Source: Teratosphaeria epicoccoides (lineage: Eukaryota > Ascomycota > Dothideomycetes > Mycosphaerellales > Teratosphaeriaceae). From it: a DNA stretch of 64,000 nt. The stretch is from positions 1 to 64,000 of the forward strand of contig JADDMT010000108.1 of NCBI GenBank assembly GCA_021401465.1. The letters run 5' to 3'. Shown piece by piece: positions 31,617 to 43,154 of the stretch (position 1 is the stretch's first letter; each line of letters opens with the position of its first letter). The notes below the pieces were generated by a model. That model made no database searches, was not told the origin of the DNA, and was given only the letters and a program-made list of their open reading frames with translations. The translations under genes and the position numbers were made by a program.

Positions 31617-34600
31617 TCACCCCATCCTCCGCAGAAACACCGGCACATCACTCAAGTCAATCCCAAACTGCTCGCTCACATGCACACTCCGTCTCTGCCC
31701 ACCCTCACTCCCGCTCGTCCTCGTCCCCGCACTGCCACCAAGCCCGTTCACACGGTCCCAGCCGTATTCCAACCCGCCGCTGTACCGATCATACACGGAC
31801 GGCTTGCGCTGATGAGAGCTCGCGCACGGGGTGCCGAGGGAAGTGGTGCTGCTGTTGGCGGAGCCGTCCATCCAAAGGAGCGATGATGCATCCGCGGCTG
31901 AGGAAGGAGAGTTAGGTGTTGCGGAGGCCTCGATGCGAGATCGCTCGGTGGCAGCGGCTTGGGTGGGAGAGTAAGGCAGGAATTTACCACTGGCAGTCCT
32001 GACGCGCGGAGCTGGAGATGCCTTCGGGCGGGAGGTGAAAGATGTGGTCGTGGTCGTGGTCACAGTCGTCGTGTACGCGTTCGTCGAGACCGCGCCACCA
32101 GAACGCGGCACATTTTGTTTGACCGGACAAGGGTCCCACGACTTGACGGTCACAAAGGTCGCGTTGGACGAGGCAGAAGACACCGCGCTGCCGGTCCGCG
32201 CGACGTCGTGCTGAGCAGGCCGGTTCTCTTTCTCCTCACCAATGAGCCCAATGTACTCCTCTGCGTGCTGCGCAGCAGTATTCCGAGCAGGCGGGCCAGC
32301 GTTGGCACGAGCCGCGCTTTCCGCAGACAACGGTGTTATGTATCGAGAAACAACGATGGATGGCGAGTGGGCGAGTTCAGCCACTGATTGTTTGCGTGAG
32401 AGGGGTGGCGAGTCTGCCTGAGCAAGACTGTCAGAGTCCAGCTTCGCAAGCTGTGAGACCATCGATTTGCGCTTCTCGCGCCAAAGCGCTGACTGCTGCT
32501 CCCAGCCAGGCCAGCCAGCATGCTGGGACTCGCGACCAGGTGATGTGAAGCTTTCAGAAGCGGCCAAGCCATCAGAGGCTGTGCTGTGCGTCGCGGCTTC
32601 TTCAATGGGCTTCTGCGGAGCGTGATCGCTTTCCTGCGTTTGCTTCACGGTAATTTGTCCGCTTGGAGTTGGAGGCTCAACCGTCATTGGAGTTTCTTGC
32701 TGAGCCCTCGCGCGACTGCTCGAGCGTGATTTCTTGCCAGAACCAGGTCGCGGCTGGGACATATCGGCACTGTTGCGTGCAGAGGCGCTCGGTGTTGAGC
32801 GCGCGCTGTCTTTCGATGTCTTCTTTGCGATCATTTCGCCCGCCCTGTGCGCTTTCAAGGCAACATCCGCAGGAATCTCTGGCAGGGGTGGAACGCTTTC
32901 GGCTTTCAATATGTATGGCCTGCTGTTGGCGCCGGGTGCAGGAGCCGGATGGGTGGCAACCGCTTTGGACTGCCATTCCGGAAAGCAGTCTTCCACACGT
33001 CGCTCAGAGACTGGCGACGAGCCGCCTTTCATCTTAGACCTGGACTTCTGCTTGGACACTGTCATTCGCCGCCTGTCCTGCGTATACAGTGTGTCCTGCG
33101 ATGCGACATCACGGCTCTTCATTCGAGCTAGCTCAGACGCCATCTCCGGTGTCATGCCCTGAGACTTGGTCCTGAGAAGTCTTGTGCTGATCGCAAACGG
33201 CGACTGAAGTGAATGTTGTACCAAGCCTGGAACAGGTGCAGTGGCACGTTTTCCCATGTTCGTGGAAATGTCGTAAGATCCGCCTCCGAGCGTCCTCGCC
33301 ACCGAGTTGAAGTCCGTATAAGCAGGCACGGTCTCATCGCCAGGTGTGACCGGACGATACTCCATGGAAGTGCTGACGGATGAGCCTGTAAGCGCTTCGT
33401 CGACACTGAAACGCTTTGTCGACTCACTCCTGCTGTGGCTGTCGCTCTTGCTTCGCTTCCGGCCGATGGTCCAAGATCTCTGTACTTCAGGCGAACCCGG
33501 CAACTCCACCACGAGTTGTCGTACACTGTTGCTTCTGCCATGAATGCGGCTCTTGCTTCGGGAGCGTGAGAACAAGGGCCATTTCGATTCAGGTGGCGCA
33601 GCACTGAGCTCTGCAGGCAGATCATCTTCGAAGCGTTCCTCGAAGTCCGTATTACCAAGAACCTCGTCGCGGACACGCCGAATCTGCGGAGCTGGCCAAT
33701 ACTCAGGAACACTAGATAGCTCCACCATCGCTTTCGACTCTCTGCACTGCTTCTTCTCGGCGCTACGCTGCTGCTTCAAAGCACCTGGCATAGGCTTCCG
33801 TAACTTCTTTTGAAGCTTGCTTGTCTGCTCCGGCTGCTTGCAAGGGAAGAGTTGTGATTCTGGCGATTCCTCGTCCTTTGCGCTGGCTACGACGGTTTGT
33901 AGGCTGTCTCGCTTGTCGGACTTCAGGCTATGCAGCTTTAGCAGTGGCAGAGATCTTTTCGATTTCGCAGCGTTCCGCGGCTTTTGCGACGCCGCTTTGT
34001 CTAGCATTGTTGGCGACTTCAGTACCTCTTCGAACGTGTACAGACTGTTCGTGCCATGACGAGGACTTTTCTCTGCGCGCTCCTTCATTTCGTGTACTCC
34101 ACTAAGTTTATCCTCGCTGCCGACGCTGAACTTGCCCATAACGTAGTCTTGTGCACTCTGACGTCTTGCATTGTGAAAAGACGCACCGGAGGCATAGCCG
34201 CTGTCGGTCTTTTGAGCCCGTGGTCTTGGGGCAGACTGGTCGATTGGCGGGGGCTGTGATTGACCTCGAATAAAGGTGCTAACCTCAGGCCCAGCCAGAA
34301 TCAAGGATTGTTCGTCCTTTGCTTGGCCACTGAGCAGCGCTAAAGCATCTGCTGGTGTGCCGCCAGCGGTTGCATCTCGGTCATCGTCGCGGTCTAGAAA
34401 CGCGCCCAGTCTGGCAGCGAAGCTGACCATTGAATTATCCGCGTGTGGTGCGGCTGGTGCCTGGCATTGGTTCGCGTGCCCTGTGAACACATGAGACGCA
34501 CTATCGAATGGGTATTGTCGTTGCTGGAGTCGAGCCAAGGTTGCCAGCTCAGGGGAAGGAAGCATACGTGTATCCTCGGAGCGCGAAGTAGCGGTGACTG

Positions 34601-35687
34601 TCTGCGCTCTCACTGGGGCGGATGGTCTGGTCACGCCAAGGGTTGGCACTGCAGGACTCGAATGTGGCAAAGCTGGTAGTCGATGTCGCTTCTTCGTGGT
34701 GAATGACCCGTCACGAGTCCTCATAGAGTCTACGCTGGAATTTCTGCGCACGCGATTCAACGACTTGGCGCTCCGGTTGGACAGATCAGGTTGTCGTTCC
34801 AAGGCCGGAAAATACTCAGTGGGTGTAGGCAGCTCACAATGGTCATGTTCAACCAGTGAGCCTCGCCGCGAAGCCACACGCATTGAGGGATCAGGCGAAG
34901 CAGCGCCATTGGTGACTCGCAAGGTACCGTGCCTGTAGACACCAGCTTGAGGATACTCCAGATCTGTGGGAGTTAACACGCGGCCACCCATTTGTTCAGC
35001 CAAGTCTAGAGCTGCTAAGTTGCTGTTCGATACGTGCGTTTCGGGTTCAGAGCAAGCATCCTTCTGTCTGATCTTGTATTTCTTGGGTTCAATACAGTCG
35101 CTGGGTTTCTGGAGCGGATCCAGCGCCAGAGTAGCACGTGTAGCCAGGCCTGGAGGTACAGCGGCAGATTTCCGTTGCCAAATCGGAGATGTGGACTCTG
35201 TTGAGTCCTGTCTTGGGCTGGGTGTAGTGTCCTTGGTTGGCAACAGAGCTCTATGGAGAGCTACCAGTTCATCCGGCGACGCAGTCTTCTTCAGCTCTTG
35301 TAGCAAGTTGATCGCCTGCTCAATGTCGATAGCTTTGTCGTGTGTTTCTGGGAGGTTGGACGGTTTCTTTGAGCCGACGCTGTCGATCGTCGAAGAGGAC
35401 GTGTTGGCACCAAGGTTGTTCCCGAGTGCCATGCTGGACATTCGTCGTGACACGCCTTTCGTAGCCATCCTGCGAGACGTCGGTTGTTCGAGGAAGGTCG
35501 TGCCTGCGGTCTCCGGGAACGCACCGGTCAATTGCTCTTTGAGCAGTTGCCTGCCCTCGAGCGTCGCCAGCTGATCGTAAGATGTGCGTGTTGCACAGTC
35601 ATTTTCATATGGACTAGGTGAGCTCGGAGACTTGGAGCATGTCCTGTCGGTAATTCGTGATTTGCTCAATTTGTGCGAGCGAGGCAT
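31617..35687 (-). CDS. Large serine-rich, disordered protein of unknown function (1,356 aa)
   Basis: The gene is a single uninterrupted frame of 1,356 codons. It is rich in Ser, Arg, Pro, Ala and Thr, with many basic-Ser clusters (for example SRSRSKSRIHGRSNS) that look like phosphorylation targets. Segments that look structured are DIEQAINLLQELKKTASPDE near residue 125, an acidic helix FAARLGAFLDRDDDRD near 425, FEERFEDDLPAEL near 685 and a C-terminal SVHVSEQFGIDLSDVPVFLRR. No catalytic motif, signal peptide or membrane segment is seen. Similar long low-complexity proteins occur in Dothideomycetes. I do not recognise the family. Length of open frame and codon regularity make the CDS itself secure. 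Confidence 0.85.
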   Translation of the reverse strand: MPRSHKLSKSRITDRTCSKSPSSPSPYENDCATRTSYDQLATLEGRQLLKEQLTGAFPETAGTTFLEQPTSRRMATKGVSRRMSSMALGNNLGANTSSSTIDSVGSKKPSNLPETHDKAIDIEQAINLLQELKKTASPDELVALHRALLPTKDTTPSPRQDSTESTSPIWQRKSAAVPPGLATRATLALDPLQKPSDCIEPKKYKIRQKDACSEPETHVSNSNLAALDLAEQMGGRVLTPTDLEYPQAGVYRHGTLRVTNGAASPDPSMRVASRRGSLVEHDHCELPTPTEYFPALERQPDLSNRSAKSLNRVRRNSSVDSMRTRDGSFTTKKRHRLPALPHSSPAVPTLGVTRPSAPVRAQTVTATSRSEDTRMLPSPELATLARLQQRQYPFDSASHVFTGHANQCQAPAAPHADNSMVSFAARLGAFLDRDDDRDATAGGTPADALALLSGQAKDEQSLILAGPEVSTFIRGQSQPPPIDQSAPRPRAQKTDSGYASGASFHNARRQSAQDYVMGKFSVGSEDKLSGVHEMKERAEKSPRHGTNSLYTFEEVLKSPTMLDKAASQKPRNAAKSKRSLPLLKLHSLKSDKRDSLQTVVASAKDEESPESQLFPCKQPEQTSKLQKKLRKPMPGALKQQRSAEKKQCRESKAMVELSSVPEYWPAPQIRRVRDEVLGNTDFEERFEDDLPAELSAAPPESKWPLFSRSRSKSRIHGRSNSVRQLVVELPGSPEVQRSWTIGRKRSKSDSHSRSESTKRFSVDEALTGSSVSTSMEYRPVTPGDETVPAYTDFNSVARTLGGGSYDISTNMGKRATAPVPGLVQHSLQSPFAISTRLLRTKSQGMTPEMASELARMKSRDVASQDTLYTQDRRRMTVSKQKSRSKMKGGSSPVSERRVEDCFPEWQSKAVATHPAPAPGANSRPYILKAESVPPLPEIPADVALKAHRAGEMIAKKTSKDSARSTPSASARNSADMSQPRPGSGKKSRSSSRARAQQETPMTVEPPTPSGQITVKQTQESDHAPQKPIEEAATHSTASDGLAASESFTSPGRESQHAGWPGWEQQSALWREKRKSMVSQLAKLDSDSLAQADSPPLSRKQSVAELAHSPSIVVSRYITPLSAESAARANAGPPARNTAAQHAEEYIGLIGEEKENRPAQHDVARTGSAVSSASSNATFVTVKSWDPCPVKQNVPRSGGAVSTNAYTTTVTTTTTTSFTSRPKASPAPRVRTASGKFLPYSPTQAAATERSRIEASATPNSPSSAADASSLLWMDGSANSSTTSLGTPCASSHQRKPSVYDRYSGGLEYGWDRVNGLGGSAGTRTSGSEGGQRRSVHVSEQFGIDLSDVPVFLRRMG

Positions 35688-37040
35688 GGCGAATGAGTTG
35701 ATGCAGCACGGATGTTAGCCTTGCATTTCAGTCATTCTGACATTTGGGTCCTCCCAGCCTCTCGGGTTTCACAATGCAACGAGCGAGTGTCGGAAGTATC
35801 CCTCTGCGAGAGCGGTGGGTCGCGTGGATGGCGTTGTCGCGGTGTCCTGCTGCTCAAGAATGGGGAAGAGGTGGGCCTCGATCATTCCAGGTTTTGCCCA
35901 CGGCTTGGCAGCAATCTGAGCGTAATCAGATGTCTGCAAGCTCGTGTTGGGCGTGCAGGATGCGTGAATCCAGTCCGTTGCCAGGGATCCCCAGTGTATC
36001 ACAACAGTTGCATAACGCAAATTTCGTGACGAACGGGAAGATGGAGGAAGGTGTTGGAGGTATTGGCAGACGGCAAGCCAGCGAAGACTGAGCAATACTG
36101 CGGTTGTGATGGTGCGGGCCAGCAGCTCTTCCGATCGAGATGGAGCTGGAGCGATATCCTGTTTGCGACCGAATAATAAACACGCGGCAGGCGTTACATC
36201 CTAGCTGCATGCACCGCCACTCTACCGACCTCGTGGATCTGAGTTCATCCAATGACTGAGCCTCGATCGCATTTCAGCTGTTGGTTGTGGCGATGTGGCT
36301 GGAGAGTTGTCTCGGAACTCTGGTTGTCGATACCTCAATAATCCGGGGCCTTTTGCTCTGCCGCCCCAGGGGCTCTTTGTGCGACATCCTGGCACGTGGA
36401 TAGAGGAGGCGAATGCTCCTGCAATCTGCTGGAGTGGAGCCACGCTGAGCTTGACCCGGACAGCTGTTTCCCCGCCGAATTCGACCATGTACCATTTGTG
36501 CATCGCAGGCCCTGCGCGTATACTCTCCACGCGCCCATCCTCCATCCTCCATTCTCCCGTCATGCGTTGTCGGGGCCAGCCGGCCCATAACGCGGCACGC
36601 CTTGCGGAGAGCCGACGGGAGTGCATATGTTCGCCTGAACATGGCAGGGCGGGCATCGAGAGACGGAAACGCGCCTTCCAAGGCTGCAGATGGCTGGGCC
36701 AGCCTGTAATAAGATGGAACGAGGTCGGGATTGGCCTGGTTGGGACGAGGGGAAGCATGAAAGCGACCAGAATGCGGGAACTGCGCACGTGTCGATGTGC
36801 TAGGAGGTAGAGCTTGCATAGGAGGAGACGCTGTAATCACGACGTCGCTCTTCTCGTCAGACGATGACTCTCTTCCATCCTTGCTCTACATATCGCCTAC
36901 GTCGGTGATTCTAATTTCTACACAAAGCACTCAACCGAGGTGAACCGACGTGTCAGGCAGTCTCCCGCTGACCCCAAGCAGCGGACCAGATCGTGAAAGC
37001 TACCGCGTCAAGCCGTCACTTGCGTCTGCCGTCGCGGCAG
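35688..37040. other. Upstream region of the serine-rich gene; no convincing gene
   Basis: Overlapping frames on both strands at 36,222-36,840 (up to 188 codons) have no recognisable domain and mutually exclude each other. The long leader of the 35,687 gene may lie here. Confidence 0.4.
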
Positions 37041-37049
37041 TCAGGCGCA

Positions 37050-37720
37050 TGTTCGACCGATGCATGCACTGCATACGGTGTCCAACGGAAAAGCCAGGTG
37101 CTCAATTCTGAAAAAGCCAGGTTCGTTCCTTCCCATGGCGCCCCGCCTCGGCTCCGTCTGGTCGTCCTCCACCAGCTCAAGCTCATTCGTCTCGTTCCTG
37201 GCACGAGTGACGAGCAACGTTAGCAGCCTTTCGAAAGGCATCAGGGGAAGTAAGATCCTTAGTCGGGAAGGCAGGACCGACGTTAAGAGAAATCTAGTTG
37301 TGGAAACTCCGCAGCAATGGTCTCCAAATTACTACCCATATCACAGGGCTTGTCGGAATTATCTGCAATTCAGGACATGGTCAGAAGTCATCGCGGAAGA
37401 CCCCCAGAAGCCTACGTTGGTAGACGGACGACCCAGCTTTCAATCGTCACGGGGCTGAAGCTCGACACTCCCCTTGCCATACGCATCAACCTCGACCGGC
37501 ACGCCGCTCTTGATTAGCCAGTCCAACCCGGTCAACGCCGTTTGGCACGTACGTCTCAGCGGACTTGTGATCATACGCTCTACCCTGAACAGGAGTGGAC
37601 AATCTTTTCGTAAACGGCCCTGGAGCTCTCTGGCCTGTTGGGTACCGTTGCCGGTCATGCGCGGATCAGGCAGGTTCCCGTCTCGTTCGCTCAGTCAGCA
37701 CATGCTATTGCCAAGAACTG
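37050..37720 (-). pseudogene. Histidine phosphatase (phosphoglycerate mutase-like) remnant
   Basis: The minus-strand frame 37,658-37,440 reads LTGNG-like TGNGTQQARELQGRL, then VERMITSPLRRTCQTA and LDWLIKSGVPVE, the N-terminal third of the fungal phosphoglycerate mutase-like family. The frame then breaks with several stops. A later piece, ELELVEDDQTEPRRGAMG (37,190-37,110), resembles the C-terminal EW.LTEEKGGGMG segment of the same family. The RHG motif expected upstream is not in frame, and the middle with the second catalytic His is too short. It is a decayed copy. Confidence 0.5.
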
Positions 37721-39611
37721 AGCAACATCTATCTGTCGCATTCTGCATGGCACAAGTAAGCATGAACAATCCTGCCGCCTCTCAAAACGCGTCGACGGAC
37801 GTGCTGCGCCTCTGCATGTCTGATCAAGATCAACGTCGGCGACATCGCTCGTCTTTATGCCATCTTAAGACGATAACACCGTGGACTTTCTCGCGTCTGT
37901 TGCTCAATGATAGCTAGATCAGGCGTATGAGTCAACAAACCGAAACGACACAAAAGCCCACTGACCGAATAATGACCTCATTTGCAAGAATTTCCAGTCA
38001 GCACACAAGTATACGAGTACGCTGAGCACCAATATGAATGTACCGCTGACGCAGTAGCAACAAAGGGGTTGCAAGTGCAGACACATGACACTCAGCTCGA
38101 CAGAATCTTCCACACGCGAAGGGCCCGTGGCTGCGTTTCCAATTTCATGCAATCCATCACTCCGTTGTCCAGACCAGCTGATGCGGATTTCAAGGCCGTC
38201 GCAGGATCCTCGAGCTGCTGAATTTCTCAAGTCTCTGATGAATCCTTCCAAGGGCCGAATGATAACTTGACTTGCTTGAGTCTGCCGAACGCTGGCTAAG
38301 CCTTATCGACAGAACGGATGAAGACCCAAGCACAAAGCATCATCAAATACCGTCACCATACCACCCAATCGCCCTCGGATCCCTTCGATGTCCCAACAAG
38401 TCTCCCCTCCGCCGGGTGCGGCCCAAAGAATCCATCGCACCCCTCGACCACTGCCCGTCTCGAACCTCTGCTGCAAGATCAAACAGCTCACTGACCAGCT
38501 TCCTCGGTCTCGCAGACGTCAATCGTCGCCGTGAGCACCAGAGCGCAATTTGCTCTGCAATGTCTTTGATGGCTGCCGAGACGAGGTAGGGAGGGCGCGG
38601 GGTGCCCATGAAGAAGTCGTGAACGTCGTTGAGCATTTCCATGTTGCGGACCTGGAGAGGGTGGCCTTCCTGTAGTCTTGTCAGGGGGGTGAGCTCCATG
38701 CCAAAAGTGTTGTGAAGCAATTGCTCACAAAGTCCGGCGCATATCGATCAAAGAGGTCGCACCATTGGCAGATGTAGTGTTGATGGTCAGATTGGCATGA
38801 GTAGCTCGGCATTCGCAGGTGGTATGGATCTTGCTGTCGCCTAAAGGATCGGCCGTACGTGTTGTCGGGGCAGTGTGGGCAGTCACACCAGCCATGGTCG
38901 TATCCATCCATGCGATCCATGTTGGCTCTTCTCTACTGTGGCGGCAAGTGTTGTCTATGGAAGCAGGCCGGAGAGAGTTGTCGCTCACGATTGTCAGGAT
39001 CGAGCGTTGGGTGGGGATGAGAGCAGATAAAGGTACTGCAAAGCGCTCGAGTCCGCCCTCTGAGGCGAAGCATTACTCGACCTACCTCCATTCCGACTTG
39101 AACCGGGTATCACAGATATTGCCTTACGGACGGTGAACCGGTCGGCCACTCTGCCGCGGCGCCAAAGTCCTGCTATGATGCACGCTCCCGTCGTTTGTGG
39201 CATGTGGCCCGCTGTCCCCGTAGCAAACAATTGGGCCACCATACCATTTCCGAGCGCTGCCGGTGGCTGTACCATGTTCTGGCGGTGTGAAGTCAAGTCC
39301 CGATCGTCGCCTGGTCTCCTGAAGCGGTAAGCACGGCAGGAAAGGAAGGCAGAGCAGTTCTCGTGGTCCTTCTGCCCGTCCCACAACAACGAAGATGGTG
39401 CCCGACCAACCCAGTTTTCGGCAGTGAGCTGAAGTCAGGAAGCCGGCAGAAAGTACTGCAAATGCCATGCTCGTGTGCTCGTGAGAGCTGAGAAGATCGC
39501 GAGGCGATCGGGCTCGTGATAGCTAACGTGGCAGCCTGGAAACCCTTATGTAGCGCGAACAAGTCACGAGTCCGCATGACTCTTCTTGCTTGGCTAGGCT
39601 GAGTCTCACTG
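37721..39611. other. No convincing gene
   Basis: Short frames such as 38,720-38,343 and 38,988-38,725 (minus strand) have protein-like patches but no recognisable domain, and neighbouring frames conflict. This may be further decayed coding DNA. There is no AT-rich or CTAG-rich transposon signature. Confidence 0.4.
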
Positions 39612-40570
39612 CTACTTGCAACCACTGCCCGTAATTGCGTGCACGCCTCTAGGCGCTACACACTCGCAGTGCGACGAACCCAAGTTCGTTGCGTTCTGCG
39701 AAGGTAAGACAGTGAACTGGCAAGTTCGAGTCAGCCCGACACCCAGTCTCTCACTGCGACGCCTGCTGTCACTCACGTTGTCAAATGCGATGTTGGAACA
39801 CGGATGCACATTGGAACAAACCACTGCCGACGTCCTGTCACCCTCGGCACCAGTCAAATAGCCTGTAAAGTTGACAAAAGCCTGTCCAATAAGGTTAGCG
39901 CAACCCACCGTAGAGAAGCAACACAACATACCACATTGCTGACCGCCATCAAACACGTCCCCGCCGTACCGCTGTGCCCACCACTATGCGGCGTATAATC
40001 ACCGCAGTATACTTCGCGCCCTCAATACAGCAGTTGGACAATTGCACGTTTCCTTCAAAACCCCATCGGGCGACCAGGCTGACTGGCGCCTACTTCAGCT
40101 ATGTACCACACGTCTCCAGTTCCCTCAATCCCGCCGGTATCGTAGCCATCGATGCGAATGCCATCGCCGGTCAACACGAAGGATGCTGCGTGGTTCTGAT
40201 ATGCGACTGGGTAGTGGTTCTCACTCTGCCTCCAGTACTCAACCTCCGGGCTGTATGTCCAGACGCCTCGCCACTCGGTCGTCACATCCCTGACTACTGG
40301 ATTCAGCTTGGAACCAATGAAGTAATTCTGGTCCTCGGGAAAGATGAGGGTGCCGCCATCGTTGCAGGCCTCAAAGGCCTTAACGATGTTGAGAACATCG
40401 GAGACGTTGCAGCCATGTGAATATACTGTACATTGCTCGCGCGACGCAAGCTCCTGGACCTGGACACTGCCGGTGTGGTAGTCGCTATGCTGTGCCTGAG
40501 CCAGCTGAGATCTTGCGAAAACCAATGCAGGACGGAGTTGGGAGACGTGCATTTTGAACACTGTGTACAA
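39612..40570 (-). pseudogene. GH28 polygalacturonase-like gene lacking its catalytic core
   Basis: The 5' part (40,570-40,055) encodes the N-terminal region of a fungal exo-polygalacturonase-type GH28: VLNIVKAFEACNDGGTLIFP, FIGSKLNPV, WRGVWTYSPEVEYWR and FVLTGDGIRIDGYDTGGIEG. The 3' part (39,900-39,612) encodes the C-terminal end: AFVNFTGYLTGAE, SNVHPCSNIAFDNV and, after a likely intron, CVAPRGVHAITGSGC. Only about 150 bases separate them, where some 200 residues are expected, including the Asp triad and the RIK site. The catalytic centre is therefore deleted. Intact enzymes cut pectin outside the cell. The first residues do not form a clean signal peptide. Confidence 0.75.
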
Positions 40571-41181
40571 TCGCTCACTGGGGCCATTGTATCCTTATTT
40601 ACTCTTATGATCCGGCCTTAACAATGATTGGAGGCAAAGTATTGCTCTGAGGGGAGGCATATCACGAATCTGGAATTGCATGCATGTCCTCGATCTCCAA
40701 TGCAAGTCCCGGTCGATGCTGACCCGAGAGCTTGTGATGCGGGAATTCATGAACGAAGTTTAATGCGGAGGGCGCACGGCTTAGCGCCTCGCATTGAGTG
40801 CGTCCATTGCTGTCGACACAATACACAGGGTCGCTATGGTCAGCAAGTCTCTGACAGCCACGCGATAAAGGGCCACCTACCAGAAAGGGTAGAACGCCGC
40901 AAGCCCGATCGTGCACAGCAGAACGGCAAGAGGCATTGGAACACGACATCCTGCTGTACGCGCTGTCATTCACTGCATTATTACACCTATCGGTGATCGC
41001 GCATATTCTCATACAACTGTCGACTTTTCCAACCCCATCCATGCTTTGCGCTCAAGTCGATGAATCAATTGCTAACCGTCGCTCTTATGCATAAGTCGTG
41101 ACCACCATATTATTTCCGGCCGTGACCCAATGTAACATCCATCTGCTCATGACCAAGAACGTCGCACCTCTTACATCCACC
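40571..41181. other. No gene seen
   Basis: Short overlapping frames only (40,628-40,996 plus; 41,042-40,662 minus), without domain signals. Confidence 0.5.
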
Positions 41182-41841
41182 TTATAGCGCAAGGCCGAAG
41201 ACTGCGAGCAGAGCAGCGGCGAGGATGCTGGTACCATAGTTCTTCGCCACGCCGAGCGCGATAGCAGCGCTGGAGGAGGTGGCAGAGGTGGAGGTGGAGG
41301 ACGTGGTAGCAGTGCCCGTCGGTGACGACTTACTGTCAGAGGAGCTCGCGGTGCTGGTGGCGGCTGCAGATGACGAGGCACCCGTGGTGGTAGCGGTTGA
41401 ATCGGAACTAGCGTTCAGCGTACCGCAAGTGACGGATCTGCATGCAGTGATGCCGACGAGGTCGTTCGGGTGGGCTTGGACACAGTCGGCAATCCATTGC
41501 TCGCACTCGAAGTACGGGATGGTGCCCATGTATGCCGAGATGTTAGGGGTGTTACCAGAGGTGCATGTGCAGGTGTAGTTCAGAGTGTTCTGTAGGCGGC
41601 TGTGTCAACGTCCTGGACCCAACCCAGCGCACCTCTTGCAGGAACTTACGGCATCGCAGCTCGCGGTCGCTTGACCACCGCAAAGCGCACGGCAGTTGTT
41701 GTTCTCCGAAACACACCAAGCCAGGCGGGTGTTGTAGTCGACTGAGTCAGGCTCAATGGAGATGGGACCAGAGGTCGAGTAGTTCTGCGCGCTCACACCA
41801 ATTGCGGCGGCGGCGGCGACGAGGATCGTGGAGATGAACAT
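41182..41841 (-). CDS. GPI-anchored cysteine-rich surface protein (DUF7707-like)
   Basis: Exons are 41,841-41,650 and 41,589-41,182 around a 60-nt intron (GTAAGT to TACAG, phase 0), giving 199 residues. A signal peptide (1-19, ends GVSAQ) precedes a compact Cys-rich domain: I.PDSVD..TRLAWCVSENNNCRALC, then after the splice NTLNYTCTCTSGNTPN, IPYFECEQWIADCV and a final CRSVTCG. This pattern matches small fungal secreted proteins of the DUF7707 type. A Ser/Thr/Ala-rich linker follows, then a hydrophobic tail with small residues before it (KNYGTSILAAALLAVFGLAL), typical of GPI attachment. It is expected in the plasma membrane or cell wall; function unknown. Confidence 0.85.
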
Positions 41842-43154
41842 GGTAATAGTGGTCGGAGATTTGGAGTTGGTAGCGCGTTGAGCGTTTGATCTTTGAGTGG
41901 CGGCGATGCATGTCAGCTTGTGTGTACTGGTACCTTGCAGACGCCGAGATGTAGCTCTCAACACGCACTCACCTAGCGCTTGCTCGTGCGATTTACTATC
42001 AATGAAGACCAATCGACCTGGCGATGAGGAGGATTGATATGGTGCAGCTCGAGTTGGTGCTTTTGTTTGGGAGGGGCAGAGTGTGAGGGAATCGAATGTG
42101 CAAGGCTGGGAGGCGGATACCTTCTTAACCTCGCTGGAGGGTCCCAGCTTCTTCACTAAGGGACTAACACTGTGCCGACGCTAAGGTAGTTTCATATGAT
42201 CTGTCAAGTCCGTGCAACGCTCGCCTAAGATACTAAGACAAACTCTCCGCTACATACCTGACTTTCACAACCAGCACACGATTAGTGTTGTCACTCCCAT
42301 CACATGATGATACTCGTTTGATTGTGTACAGTCTACATCTTTGCAGCATACCACGCCCTCTCCACCGACCGTCCCTGCTTTGTCTTGCACACTATTTTCG
42401 ACTGCGCCTAGCTTCGTTTCGTACGGCGGCGGCAGTCGGTCGACCAACGTGCGGCTCTTCCTCGTTGTCAAGTGGCAACGGGTTCCTTGCGGAGTCGATA
42501 ACGAAAAGCCAGCACAAACTTCCCAAACGAGTAAGTGGCATGCGAGAGGCGCACCGTGATTGGTGCGCATTGCCACGACTTCAAGTCTAGAAGGAGTGCG
42601 GCACATACAGCACGACCAGATGTATAGATGTACGCGTCAGCACAGAGCGCAAGCAAAGTCCAAGTCAGTTTGTGAAGAGCATTGCTGTATTATTGTGTAT
42701 CTCGACACTCTTGGAGTACTCGCGGCGACGAGGCCTCAGCACATGCAAGATTAAGCATCGGGTGCTCGGCAAATCTGGCCGGATCTTCGTGATGAACCGC
42801 CCGCCGGCGCTTGAACTTTCCGAGGTGTGCCAGTGATCATAACGACGTGCAAAAGCACAATGGTAATAATAAGAAGTCCTGCACAGTCCATCTTGGCATT
42901 GGTGTGTAGCTGATTACCGGTCAAGTCATGTAGTCCCCATTATTGGTGTAGCTGCTGTAGCTGTTGTCCATTGCATCATCTCCAAATCGCCGTGGACTAC
43001 TGTAGTCGGTGGCGGTCGTGCACGCTAGCGCAGCTCGCTCCGCACTTGCTGTCGTTTGCAGGTGGTTCCACGGTTTGGGGGAGCTGGCACCACCGAGAGC
43101 CGACGGGAACCACGCTGATCACAACGTTCGATACGGCGACAGAGGCCCGCCGAT
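41842..43154. other. Intergenic, divergent from NAD synthetase; no gene seen
   Basis: The 1.3 kb between two divergent starts holds only short frames. It includes the promoters of the GPI protein and NAD synthetase. Confidence 0.5.

Noticed and set aside
36222..36840. Three overlapping frames of 171-188 codons on both strands
   Set aside because: They exclude each other, lack domains and lie in a likely leader/promoter region with high GC.
38343..38988. Possible minus-strand gene with Cys/His-rich and helical patches
   Set aside because: The patches fall in different frames without credible introns, and no family could be recognised.
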